NCBI RefSeq assembly: GCF_014839805.1
Contig: NC_051124.1
Span: forward strand, 930,001-994,000
Direction: 5' to 3'
Length of the DNA stretch: 64,000 nucleotides
Origin: Manduca sexta
Lineage: Eukaryota; Arthropoda; Insecta; Lepidoptera; Sphingidae
In this document: positions 22,474-31,985 of the stretch, piece after piece
How the letters are laid out: each line of letters starts with the position of its first letter
Numbering within the stretch: position 1 is the stretch's first letter
Program-made: the position numbers and the translations under genes
The notes under the pieces: generated by a model
Told to the model about the DNA's origin: nothing
What the model saw: the letters and a program-made list of their open reading frames with translations, nothing else
The model's database searches: none

Positions 22474-22686
22474 CACAAATACATACCATTTTCGTTTGCC
22501 GTGGTCCGCAAAAGGGAAACAACCCCGTATTTCGCCAGCTATGTTAGATCCCATGTAATAGGAGACCAATTCCAAACTTTGGACACATACTGGGCAGAAA
22601 AAACCAATATCACTTTATCCTACCTAGGATTCCAACCCTAGACCTCAGCGCGATAGTCTTACGAAATACAACTACGCCACTCACAG
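22474..22686 (-). mobile_element. Diverged tRNA-derived SINE (family S1), copy 4, with target duplication
   Basis: The minus strand retains 'gtggcgtagttgtatttcg', decayed box B, 'gatattggttttttctgcc' and a shortened tail. The 13-bp repeat ATCAATTTATTTA flanks it at 22461-22473 and 22687-22699. Sequence decay is greater than in copy 3 although the duplication is still perfect. Confidence 0.75.
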
Positions 22687-22699
22687 ATCAATTTATTTA

Positions 22700-23001
22700 A
22701 TCCATACAATTATAAAAAGCATGCGATTGTTTTTTTATACCCTTATCTTTGCAATTACTCCCCCAATTCTATCAATACGCGAAACGGCCACGAGAATCAA
22801 GTAAATTCAATATTACTAACGCCAAACATGTGCGTTTAATAGCTCAGTAGTTAACTGACGGAGGGTGTCTGATCGACCGACTCCCGCTCATTGAAATCTC
22901 GTTCGTATTGTTATTAACAGCCTACCCCGAGATAACCGCGTTATAGCTTACTGTTCTAGTTATATCTATCAGAACTTAAATACATAAGTTACTTAAACGT
23001 T
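22700..23001. other. Unique DNA, no gene
   Basis: Positions 22829-22900 resemble a decayed tRNA-like head ('aatagctcagtagtt') but box B is not recognisable, so I leave it unassigned. Confidence 0.3.
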
Positions 23002-23331
23002 TAGTGGTGGTAGGTGTCTCATATGTGAGAGTCCGCCTGGGGAAGTACCACTGCAATGGTGCAGCAACTAGTTTACCACCGCAATATCTATTTCTGACGA
23101 TAAGCTGCTGTGTGTAGTCACTGTTGTGTTCCGGTTTGAAACTGAAGTTACACTTAATTACTGGACATAATAAAATAACATCCCATGACTCAGGATAGTG
23201 AGCGTAGTGGAATACCAATCAATACTTTGCAATTCAAGGTGTTGGATGGTGTTTTTATTACTTATGGGCGGTCGTATTGCTTACCATCGAGTGAACGGCA
23301 AGCTCGTCTCGTCATACAAAGCAATAAAAAT
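23002..23331 (+). mobile_element. Non-LTR retroelement 3' tail (family L1), copy 4
   Basis: The only plus-strand L1 copy: starts 'gtggtggtaggtgtctcata', ends 'cgtctcgtcatacaaagcaa' then TAAAAA, giving the AATAAA-type end of the element. About 30 extra bases near 23055-23085 ('tgcagcaactagtttacca') are absent from other copies. The 101-codon plus frame starting inside it at 23185 runs out into unique DNA and has no recognisable domain. Confidence 0.8.
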
Positions 23332-23771
23332 AGTTACTGTTGTTTGTTTTCCCGAAAATTACACTCGCCATACGTAACCCAAAAGCAAACTGTCGTTTCA
23401 AGTAGTACTCTAAAATCTATGAATCACTGCTCAGGAATTGGTATTTGGATTCCAGTAAAACCAAAACAACCAAATCGTAGGAAAGTTTGAAACTTTAAAA
23501 CCCACATTGGAATCAAGCGCCCTCCAATAAACTGGGAGAAATCTATCGCTCATCGGTAATATAGCTAATGGAAAGCCATCGACCGCTTTCGGCCTACATT
23601 CCTAAATTAGTTTGATTAACTTAATCGCGCTTCATTGTTGAAGGGACTACGGTCGGTGACGATTTGACTCTTGGTCTGGCTGTTCATATATCTGTAATTT
23701 TGAAAGGATTTATAACAACGATGAGTATACAATACACATATTAGCAATTAACACTATATTGTATTATAACA
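23332..23771. other. Unique DNA, no gene
   Basis: Mixed composition; nothing recognised. Confidence 0.35.
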
Positions 23772-23998
23772 GTGTTTTTAATTGCACTGAACCTGATGGT
23801 AAGTGGGATCCAATAGAATGTCGACAAACGAGAGATGATTAACCCTCCATAGTTGATAAAATTATGCCGGCACTGGATATACACAGACTGACCCCGAAAC
23901 GCGACACACTTACGGGAGCCACTATGGCGGGTTTTAACACCTCGCGTACGGTGTTCGCTATCCGGGCGGATACAAAATATTTCCTAACACCCGCAAAA
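23772..23998 (-). mobile_element. Non-LTR retroelement 3' tail (family L2), copy 2
   Basis: Matches 9220-9474: 'cctgatggtaagtggga', 'ccaatagaatgtcgacaaac', 'aaacgcgacacacttacggg', 'ggcgggttttaacacct', 'tatccgggcgga'. Minus orientation. The end has changed from 'cctaccacc' to 'cctaacacc'. Short frames inside are not genes. Confidence 0.72.
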
Positions 23999-24737
23999 TT
24001 ATTTAAACCCAAATGTTGTTCAACTTTCTGTACAGAGAAATTACGAATGCCTCCGATTGTATAATAAATTAAAGTTCTAAATCAATTTATGTACTATTCA
24101 ATTCAGATTAATATTTGCAAACCTAAGTCAAATCTTAAAAGGGTAACATTTTGTCAAGAAAAACAAAACATCTATCAACGTCAACTAAAGATTTAGTTCA
24201 ACAATTGTATTCAAGGCAAAATTAATTTCGAGTTTGAAAACTAAACAATTACCAGAAAGAAATTGAAAACTGAAAAATAAAACACTAAAAATCGTTTCCA
24301 GAAAAGCATTGAGACCAATCTAAAACTTACTCCATTTTAAGACCTGTACGAATTTCTAAATTAGATTATCTAGAACACTTAACTCCATTGAGTTTGTAAG
24401 TGGCAAAAACATTGTCCTATCGTATATTCCACACAAAAGGGAGTTAGAAAAACAGATAAGTCAAAGGCACCGTTTATGAAGTTAATGGGGAAAGAATAAG
24501 GGCATAACTCAGTATGACTGGTTACCTACTAGGGGAAGGGCGTGATTATACGACTTCGCTAGATATGGCATGAGGAAAGAGCTTTCTTATTATTATTTAT
24601 TAAAATCCACAGCCTTTAATACTAGAGTGATATAATCTGATAGACATATCTTAAGGATAATAACGGATTTACATTTTGTATACACGTTTAAATAACAGGC
24701 AATCAAAAATGAGATAGTATTTTTAGAGGAGCCTTTT
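23999..24737. other. Unique AT-rich DNA, no gene
   Basis: No repeat family or believable reading frame seen. Confidence 0.4.
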
Positions 24738-24795
24738 TGTGTGTACGTACATGCGTGCGTGCGTACGTGTGTGTGCGTATGTGTGTACACGCGTG
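24738..24795. repeat. 58-bp alternating purine-pyrimidine tract
   Basis: Every base alternates pyrimidine/purine from 24738 to 24795, mixing GT, GC, AC and AT steps (GTGTGTACGTACATGCGTGC and onward). Not a simple dinucleotide microsatellite. Such tracts favour left-handed Z-DNA under supercoiling. Overlapping small frames on both strands (73 and 79 codons) are by-products. Confidence 0.85.
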
Positions 24796-24897
24796 AGTCA
24801 CTATATATATACATATGTATTTATTTATTAATGTTTTCAAGGCAACCGAGCAAATGTCATGGTCTATACATTACTGTACTATCTAGAATCAGCCTTA

Positions 24898-24970
24898 TCA
24901 GCCACATGAAGTCTACTGCTGGACATTGGCCTCCCCTAAATATTTCCAGACGGATCCATCAAAAGCCATA
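24898..24970 (-). pseudogene. RTE-like LINE reverse-transcriptase C-terminus, short decayed fragment
   Basis: The minus strand encodes ...SVWKYLGEANVQQ, a stop where W is expected, then TSCG and the terminal stop: the end of the LINE protein also seen at 45962-46249 (ALGEAYVQQWTAVG) and 63050-63190 (KYLGEAYVQQWTLCG). About 24 codons remain. The usual GAT-repeat tail after the stop is missing. Confidence 0.7.
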
Positions 24971-26144
24971 CACTACCTAAAATACCATAAAAAATAAATA
25001 AGTATACTGTTATTAACTGGACCCGCTGCAACATCTATAGTTTTGGAATTCACTATAATCCATAAAGTTATTGTATCGTATCAACTAATATATTTAGTGG
25101 TTATAAATTCTTGATAACTTAAAACCAAATTCTTGGATACCGAACTTAATACTTGTGTTACGTGTAGTATTATACTAGAATACGAAGATGAACAATATTA
25201 CACTAAAATTACAGACCAAGAAAGTCAAGTTAAACCACTTCTAGTGGGTTGTGTCTTTGGCGTTCGACGTTAGAGAAAGTATAAAAGCAGTAAGAAATAG
25301 GGAACCGCGACAGAACCATTAATCAGAGGCAGCCAGTGACGCGCCCTACCGCACGGAACAACTAACTTGGATAGGGAATTGAGATATTTCTTTATTTATT
25401 TTATAAAATGAACGACGTGGAAATGGGTCATCAGATGGCAAGTATATACTTTAAACATCCTCATCATAGTGATTACTAATGCTTTGAGGAATCGTTGCAG
25501 TTGGTCATAAAAATACTTTTTGTTGGAATATAGAGTTTCTATAAATAGTTAAGTTATTAGATATTGATTGGGCTATATACTATATAAAGTCGTAAGTCTA
25601 AATCAAAATTTACGTCTGCAAAGGACCTTACATTATATTGCAAATAAAACCGTTTAAAACCTCCATTTTCTTGCGCACTTATAAAATAATAATGAAACCA
25701 AATCACTTGTACCTACTGAAGATCTAACACGACATTTACGTCACGTCATAACACGTTCAGATACAGAACGCTCACGTTTAATCCCGCGGACGTGACCGGC
25801 GTGATAGCGCTGATGCTTCAGCCGTGTTATTTTATCTCACTCTGGGTATAAATACGACGCGTACATTGTAAATAGTCTTGATCCCGCACCGGCTCCTCAG
25901 TATCAAAGGATTTTAAACTGATATTCGAATTTCGAATGTCAGGCTTTATGAAATTTCTTTACCGCTATATATTAGTTAGATAATTTATAAGTGTTTGTTG
26001 TTTATTATTATCAGCTCCTACAAAATTATTGATGTGGATCTGTTCTCCAAAAAAGATGGTTAATCCTACAGTCACATGATTCGTAGGAGAAGTGACAGAA
26101 TACCACCTTATAAATGTATTTCTTTATTTGGGAAACAAAGAGAA
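24971..26144. other. Unique DNA with a GC-raised block
   Basis: Positions 25737-25900 are GC-raised and include a TATAAATA at 25847. A TCAGT initiator-like motif lies 50 bases downstream, too far for a normal TATA-initiator pair. No coding frame supports a promoter here. Confidence 0.3.
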
Positions 26145-26921
26145 TCTATACTATTATATAAAGCTGAAGAGTTTGTTTGTTTGTTTGTTTGTTTGTTTGT
26201 TTGTTTGTTTGAACGCGCTAATCTCAGGAACTACTGGTCCAAACTGAAAAATTCTTTTTGCGTTGGATAGCCCTATGTTCGTGGAGTGCTATAGGCTATA
26301 TATCATCACGCTATACCCAATAGGAGCGGAGCAGTAATGCCTAATCTCAGGAACTATCGGTCCGAACTGAAAAATTCTTTTGCGTTGGATAGCCCTTTGT
26401 TCGTGGAGTGCTATAGGCTATATATCATCACGCTATACCCAATAGGAGCGGAGCAGTAATGGCTAATCTCAGGAACTACCGGTCCAAAATGAAAAATTCT
26501 TTTTGCGTTGGATAGCCTTTTGTTCGTGGAGTGCTACAGGCTATAAATCATCACGCTATACCCAATAGGAGCGGAGCAGTAATGAAACATGTTGCAAAAA
26601 CGGGGACAATTTATCAGTTTTGAGAGTGTCCGTTGCGTGCGCTGCGTAAACGGTTAAAGTTATGCAACAATGATGTATGACGGGATTGTTCCTCTTAAAA
26701 GTTCTAAAAATATATTGTAAAACAAAGTCCCCGCTGCATCCGTCTGCCTGAACGTGTTAAACTCAAAAACTACCCAACGTATTAAGATGAAATTTGATAT
26801 GGAGACAGTTTGAGACCCTGGGAAGAACATAGGCTCCCGGGAAACTACTACTTTTATAACGGAAATCTTTAGCCTGAAAAAACTTTTATAACGCGGGCGG
26901 AGCCGCGGGCAAAAAGCATAG
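26145..26921 (+). mobile_element. Non-autonomous Helitron (family H1), copy 2, GTTT tract and three monomers
   Basis: Starts TCTATACTATTATATAAAG after a host A. A perfect (GTTT)10 tract occupies 26171-26210. Tandem units start at 26222, 26345 and 26467 (spacing 123 and 122). The middle and the 3' hairpin CGCGG-GCGGAG-CCGCG are intact. The terminal CTAG reads CATAG, a one-base insertion that may disable the 3' end. The 64-codon frame with repeated VCLF units is the translated GTTT tract. Confidence 0.82.
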
Positions 26922-27442
26922 TAAATTATAACTAAAAATAAATTAATGAAAATTAAGGTTCTTAATGGAACACAGTTTCCACTAATAGATAATATAATAA
27001 AATTAGTAACAATATTAGTAATTAAAAATTAATTCTTATATAGATCCCTCACCTGTATGCGTTCTTATTTTTATCGTTCACTATTAGTCGACTCAACTTT
27101 AGCTTTATCTCGGCAGTCCGCTCCACTCTATGCTATTTTTATTTCTACAAATATATTCAATATAATCTTTAATCCAAACAAATATTTTTGCAAATATTGT
27201 ATACGCTAAAATGTGAGTCGACTGCTAGCTGAAGTCAAGTCATTTATGTACAAGATGATTGACATAAGCCATCAAGTGTTCCACATTATTAATGATGGAC
27301 GACGTCGTAACATAATTAATAATACACATTCAATCGGATTACTGTGGTTGAGCAATGCGGATATGTGGTATATAGCTCAGTAACATTATAGCCTCATAAT
27401 GTCTTCGCTTTTTCAGCCAAAGAGCTAATTGTGCTACATTTA
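26922..27442. other. Unique DNA, no gene
   Basis: Positions 27240-27350 contain several homeodomain-like cores (TGATTGACA, TTAATGATGG, TTAATAATA) in non-repeat DNA. No gene. Confidence 0.3.
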
Positions 27443-27700
27443 GGGTTTTGTACCTCAAAAGGATCCTTTATATGATCCCTTGTTTGTCTGTCTGTTAGGG
27501 CCCTTTATCTCAGGCACGCGTAGAGGTATCGAGTCGACATTTATATCAAATACTCGAATCTATAATCTCTTTTAGTTGTCAAAAAAACATACTTAGTAGT
27601 ATATTTTTTTGACAATATATATAAAAGTCAACGTAATCAAAAGATATGTCCGTTTATGTCGTATACGTTCGCCTACATATTTTGCGTTTTCGCATTAAAA
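27443..27700 (+). repeat. Dispersed arthropod-type repeat fragment, class uncertain
   Basis: Phrases 'ttgtacctcaaaagg', 'cttgtttgtctgtctgtt', 'ctttatctcaggcacgcgta', 'atatcaaatactcg' and 'agtcaacgtaatcaaaagat' in this order belong to an interspersed repeat I have seen in many arthropod sequences. I cannot assign its class; there is no open frame. Confidence 0.45.
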
Positions 27701-28324
27701 AAAAAGAAAACATATAAACTATTCCTACTTGAACTTGAACCATGAAACTTGACAATTAGCAATGTGATACAGTAAATGTAAAGGACAAAATCTGAAAACC
27801 TTAATTATGCACATACTTCCTTTAATAATAAACAAAAAAGGCTAGACCTGAACCCTTGATACTCGAGTCCAACTCGCGCTTGTCCTGATTTTTTCCCTCT
27901 CAATACAATGACTAATAAAAAACCAAATTAAAAAACTCGAAGTAAATACAACAAGCGTATAATATAACAACTCTTACTTAAAACATAATCTTCACAAGTC
28001 TAATCCACGTTTCACCGAGTCCGCGCAGAAAGTTGGTTGACAATAATTTTGCTAGTACTAAGTGGGTCGAGGTACTAACTGAGAGAGATTTGTGATCACT
28101 TGCACTTCGCTGAAACGTACTCTTTCTCGATCTTCCGTCTCTCTCGCACTCGAGGACTTCATTAAACTATTACGCGAACAGTTAGCTCTGGAGATATTAT
28201 CCCGTTCTTCAGATAACAAGAAACTTTTGACTATAGATTGTTAGTAAAGATAGTAGATCTCTTATTCTATTCAGTTTTAAACGTATAAGAGGATATTAGT
28301 AAAATCTTTTTATGCTAAATGTAA
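27701..28324. other. Unique DNA with a GC-raised block
   Basis: Positions 28010-28200 are non-repetitive, with CT/GAGA-type motifs ('tctctctcgcactcgag'). It could be regulatory. No gene. Confidence 0.3.
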
Positions 28325-28519
28325 TCGTGTCCAATAGAATGTCGACAGAGATGATTACCGCTCGCCAGTTGAAATAATTATGCCGGGTAGTTGCAATCGG
28401 ATACACACGCTGATCCTGGAACGCGACACTTACGTGAGCCACTATGGCGGGATTTAACACCCAGTGCATAGTGGTCGTTATCCGGGCGAATATAGGGTAT
28501 ATTCTACCAACCGCAAAAT
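28325..28519 (-). mobile_element. Non-LTR retroelement 3' tail (family L2), copy 3, truncated
   Basis: Starts inside the family at 'gtccaatagaatgtcgac' and ends 'tattctaccaaccgc'. The poly-A end and the 'gatggtaagtgg' block are missing. Minus orientation. Confidence 0.7.
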
Positions 28520-28882
28520 ATCATTAATTCATAAACAAAAGTAATTATAATTTCAAATATTAAAATAGCATTCCAATAATAATAATGTATACGTTTATAT
28601 ATAAGACATAATATGTTCTAAGCTTTAACTGATATCTATAAAATAACATAATTTTTCTTAGTCGTCGCTGTAAATAGGTACTCTCGTTCGTGACAGTACC
28701 TATTTCCACACTCTGGATATTTCTAAGATACTCATTTATAAAACGACTAATTGAACGACTAATTAAAAAATAGTATCTACCACCATTACGCCTAGTTCAT
28801 TTACACCATTAATTTTTACTTAATACAACTTGAAAATAAAGCTTCAAATTATGTCAAATAAACAAGTTATTTTAGCTGTTTA
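28520..28882. other. AT-rich DNA with a short hairpin
   Basis: An 11-bp inverted repeat (AAATAGGTACT at 28672-28682, AGTACCTATTT at 28695-28705) encloses a 12-base loop. 'cgactaatt' is repeated near 28745-28765. No gene. Confidence 0.4.
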
Positions 28883-29305
28883 TCTATACTTATAATAAAT
28901 CTGTAGAGAGGTCAATTCTGTACATGAAATATATTTCCAAAATAACTATCAGGGGGTGATTAGGGATTGATACTGATGCCAAAAATGCAATTATTAAAAT
29001 TTTTGTCTGTCTGTCTGTCTGTATAACCGTTATAGAAACAAAAACTACTCGACGGATTTTAACGAAACTTGGTACAATTATTTGTCATACTCCTGTGCTG
29101 GTTATAGTATACTTTTCATCACGCTACAATTAATAGGAGCAGAGCAGTGAAGGTAAATGTTGGGAAAACGGGAAAAGTTATTCCATTTTTTAAGCTTCCG
29201 TCGCGTGTGCAACCTTAATGGTTAAAGCTACACAAAAATCATGTATGACGGAAATGTTCTCCTTAAAATTATGTAAAAATATCCCACGACAGCATATGTC
29301 TATCT
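28883..29305 (+). mobile_element. Chimeric Helitron-like element (family H5 head, H1 middle)
   Basis: The 5' end TCTATACTTATAATAAATC after a host A, with 'gtagagaggtcaattctgta', a (GTCT)n run and 'actactcgacggattttaac', belongs to a different Helitron family from H1. From about 29117 it becomes the H1 middle: 'catcacgctac', 'aataggagcagagcagt', 'gcttccgtcgcgtg', 'tcatgtatgacgg'. The H1 3' end and CTAG are missing. The join looks like recombination or template switching between families. Confidence 0.6.
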
Positions 29306-29521
29306 TTTATGGTTGACTCACAATAACACGTGTAACTCCCGATAGCTTAGCAGTTCGAAGCTTTCTCATTATATTTGTCTACTCTTACGTTTATAACACT
29401 CTCAGTCAGCCCCGGATCTAGGGGGGGGGGCAAGCCAGGGCCCGTGCCCCGGGCGGCGAATTTAGAGGGCGGGAAATTCAAACTTGGCAGACGAATTGAC
29501 TACTGGCTTGACTACTGCACA
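29306..29521. other. Spacer with a G-run repeat scrap
   Basis: Positions 29408-29470 ('cagccccggatctag', ten G, 'cccgtgccccgggcgg') resemble the terminus of an invertebrate DNA-transposon or MITE family of the 'ggatctaggggg' type. The match is too short to classify. Confidence 0.35.
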
Positions 29522-30299
29522 TCTATACTCTACACTATCTATACTTCTATACTATTATATAAAGCTGAAGAGTTTGTTTGTTTGTTTGTTTGAACGCGCT
29601 AATCTCTGGAACTGCCGGTCCAAACTGAAAAATTCTTTTGCGTTGGATAGCCCTTTATTCGTGGATTGCTATAGGCTATATATCATCACGCTATACGCAA
29701 TAGGAGCGGAGCAGTAATGGCTAATCTCTGGAACTACCAGTCCAAACTGAAAAATTCTTTTTGCGTTGGATAGCCCTTTGTTCGTGGAGTGCTCTAAGTT
29801 ATATATCATCACGCTATGACCAATAGGAGCGGAGCAGTAATGGCTAATCTCAGGAACTACCAGTTTGAAATGAAAAATTCGTTGTGTTGGATAGCCCTTT
29901 ATTTGTGGGGTGCTATAGGCTGTATATCATCACGCTATGACCAATAGGAGCGGAGCAGTAATGAAACATGTTGCAAATACGGGGACAATTTATTAGTTTT
30001 GAGAGCTTCTGTTGCGTGCGCTGCGTAAACGGTTAAAGTTATGCAACAATGATGTATGACGGGATTATCCCTCCTAAAAAGTTCTAAAAAATATATTATA
30101 AAACAAAGTCCCCCGCTGCATCCGTCTGCCTGAACGTCTTAAACTCAAAAACTACCCAACGTATTAAGATAAAATTTGGTATGGAGACAGTTTGAAACCC
30201 TGGGAAGAACATAGGCTCCCGGGAAACTACTACTTTTATAATGGAAAACTTTAGCCTGAAAAACTTTATAACGCGGGCGGAGCCGCGAGCAAAAGCTAG
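29522..30299 (+). mobile_element. Non-autonomous Helitron (family H1), copy 3, three monomers
   Basis: The 5' end is stuttered: TCTATACTCTACACTATC precedes the canonical TCTATACTATTATATAAAG at 29546. The first TC (29522) follows a host A. A short GTTT tract, three tandem units (about 29602, 29725, 29847), the H1 middle and an intact 3' hairpin follow, ending CTAG at 30296-30299 before T. No coding capacity. Confidence 0.8.
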
Positions 30300-30954
30300 T
30301 TGTTAATATTTCTGTAGAGATTATGTAAATTTATTCATAGTTAGTTATATCTGAAATCTGTTACCTACTACTTGAAAATGAGTCTTCACACTGTTTCAAA
30401 TGAGAAGTTATTATTTTTTAGCATATATCAAATTATTATTGTCGATTGTACGAAAATTTATTTCAAGTATTCCTGTGTCTACTATAATAATTTCACGTGT
30501 TTAATTAACGTTAATAGCTTTCCAAAACAGGCAAAAATAAATAAAATGTAATCTTTCAACCATCTAAAAACTTCCCCGTAAACAAGCCCACAGGCAAATG
30601 CTAGCAAACTTCCAAAACTCGTGTCAGAACGACCCGACGCCGCGTCCGTAGTATATTCAAGTGTGGCCGTACGTTACGGTGTTTCATATTAAGAACCAAA
30701 TGTGGGTCGCCGTTTAATCCCATTACGAGGCGACCTTTACGCCAGAGGAAAAAGCTATCCAGTTAAGAGAAAATCTTAATGAAAATTTGCTAAGTTCTGG
30801 TTGAAAGGTGTTTCCAAAGCTCATTGACGTAAATAAATGTCTGAATGCTTTCAATCAGGTTAATTAAAAACTTTTATTTTCATATGGGTTTTATTAGTAT
30901 ATAGATGTGTTGCGGAGGTTTATTTGGAAACACATTTTAAGAAATATTTTAAAT
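30300..30954. other. Unique DNA with a conserved-looking block at 30600-30750
   Basis: Positions 30600-30750 are GC-raised and contain CCGTACGTTACGG (5-bp arms), TTTAATCCC and CCATTACG. No gene. Confidence 0.35.
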
Positions 30955-31131
30955 CCATGCTTGTAAATGCGAAAATAACTTTTTTACGCTTTCATGGCTT
31001 AACCACTGATCGGATTTTGTTGAAATCTCGTATGGAGATAGTTTTAGATTCTAAGAAGGACAAAGTCTACTTTATATTCTGATAAATATAAACGAATTTT
31101 ATTCTGGAACGACTTTTTCACGCGGGCGGAC
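30955..31131 (+). mobile_element. Helitron-like remnant
   Basis: It carries 'ttgtaaatgcgaaaataact', 'tgatcggattttgttgaaat', 'tatggagatagttttag' and ends at 'cacgcgggcggac', the GC hairpin region of Helitron 3' ends, but CTAG is missing. Both ends are worn. Confidence 0.5.
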
Positions 31132-31459
31132 TATTTTTATATTATCTTACATATTAAAACCGCTATTTATTATTTCAGTATCGTGACAAATCAGACGTTA
31201 CGTCTCATGGTGACTGTCGCATACCGTATACCACCCTGGCTCAGCATACCAAAGCCTACCTACAAGTCACGCTAACACTTTCTAATGCAATTTGAGGCCA
31301 CAAGCTTCATTGCCACCTCATGCCCTGTGTTACAGATTCTATTTACATATTATGCTATATATCTACAGTTACATAATCATTTATCTGAAATATTTTACTT
31401 ACACACAGGTTGTAAAAGATAGTTTCAACAGATATACTTTAAAAAATATACTTAAGTAA
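31132..31459. other. DNA with a weak exon candidate, leading into a PLE remnant
   Basis: A splice-acceptor-like 'tttattatttcag' ends at 31178 and is followed by 38 open codons to a TGA at 31293-31295. The peptide (starting YRDKSDVTSHGD) is unknown to me. There is no donor or upstream exon, so I do not call a gene. Confidence 0.2.
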
Positions 31460-31789
31460 ATGATAAAACTATGTCATATTAGCCAAAGAAAAAGTAATAT
31501 AGGGACACGGGTAAAAGAACATATAGCTGACATGAAACACCGACGCTCTACGAAGTCTGCAGTCGCTAAATACTCTTAAGGGGGCTCCAATCATTCTCTG
31601 CGAGTAGACAAGCCACAAATCCTCGCCAAAGAACACCGACTCCTGCCTTGGATGACTCGCGTGGCTAATGAAATTAAAAAATATCCGAAATTCAATAGAG
31701 AAGATGGTTGGATGCTTGCACAAGCCTGGGATCCAGTTCTACATTTAATTAACTCAAAAGAACTCAAAAAACCGGCTGCCAGACTTTAA
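31460..31789 (+). pseudogene. Penelope-like element C-terminus with GIY-YIG endonuclease, broken
   Basis: PLEs encode a reverse transcriptase followed by a GIY-YIG endonuclease. The frame here reads ...SNIGTRVKEHIADMKHRR, matching the R...EH stretch after the YIG motif; the YIG itself has decayed (CHIS where CYIG is expected). It continues ...NEIKKYPKFNREDGWMLAQA to a TAA at 31787. An internal TAA (31577-31579) breaks it, and no RT domain lies upstream. The open minus frame over the same DNA is a shadow. Noncoding PLE sequence follows directly, supporting the call. Confidence 0.75.
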
Positions 31790-31985
31790 AACACTGAGCT
31801 CATTCTGCGTAGATCGGACCACCAACAGCTAAAATTTAAAAAGTTGTATATTTATAAAATGTAGGTAGATTTTGTAACTTTGCCTTTTCGGATGACACCA
31901 AAGTCCCCGTGACCATGAAAGCTGCAAAGTCTTCGAAACGGCGGGAGAAACATAAAAACCATGATAAAATCGTTTTATTTTAATG
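31790..31985 (+). mobile_element. Penelope-like element 3' noncoding end
   Basis: Continues from the coding remnant: 'gaccaccaacagctaaaat', 'atgtaggtagattttgtaac', 'cccgtgaccatgaaagctgc', 'aaagtcttcgaaacggcggg'. The same order occurs at 51325-51520 and, inverted, at 46645-46850. Coding-to-3' contiguity here ties those noncoding fragments to the PLE family. Confidence 0.72.

Noticed and set aside
22829..22905. tRNA-like stretch with 'tagctcagtagtt'
   Set aside because: Box A-like only; no box B or stems, so not called as a tRNA or SINE.
24738..24795. Simple (GT)n microsatellite
   Set aside because: Units are mixed GT, GC, AC and AT; the defining feature is purine-pyrimidine alternation rather than a repeated dinucleotide.
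25847..25901. TATA box with initiator
   Set aside because: TATAAATA and TCAGT are 50 bases apart, too far for a normal core promoter, and no transcript frame follows.
26076..26270. Peptide with repeated VCLF units (also at 14769-14966 and 29375-29717)
   Set aside because: Translation of the GTTT tract and first monomer of H1 Helitrons, identical in nature in every copy; no independent coding evidence.
29408..29470. Full DNA transposon starting at the G10 run
   Set aside because: Only one terminus-like motif is visible and no matching inverted end was found nearby.
31469..31723. 84-codon minus-strand frame
   Set aside because: Antisense of the PLE endonuclease remnant.
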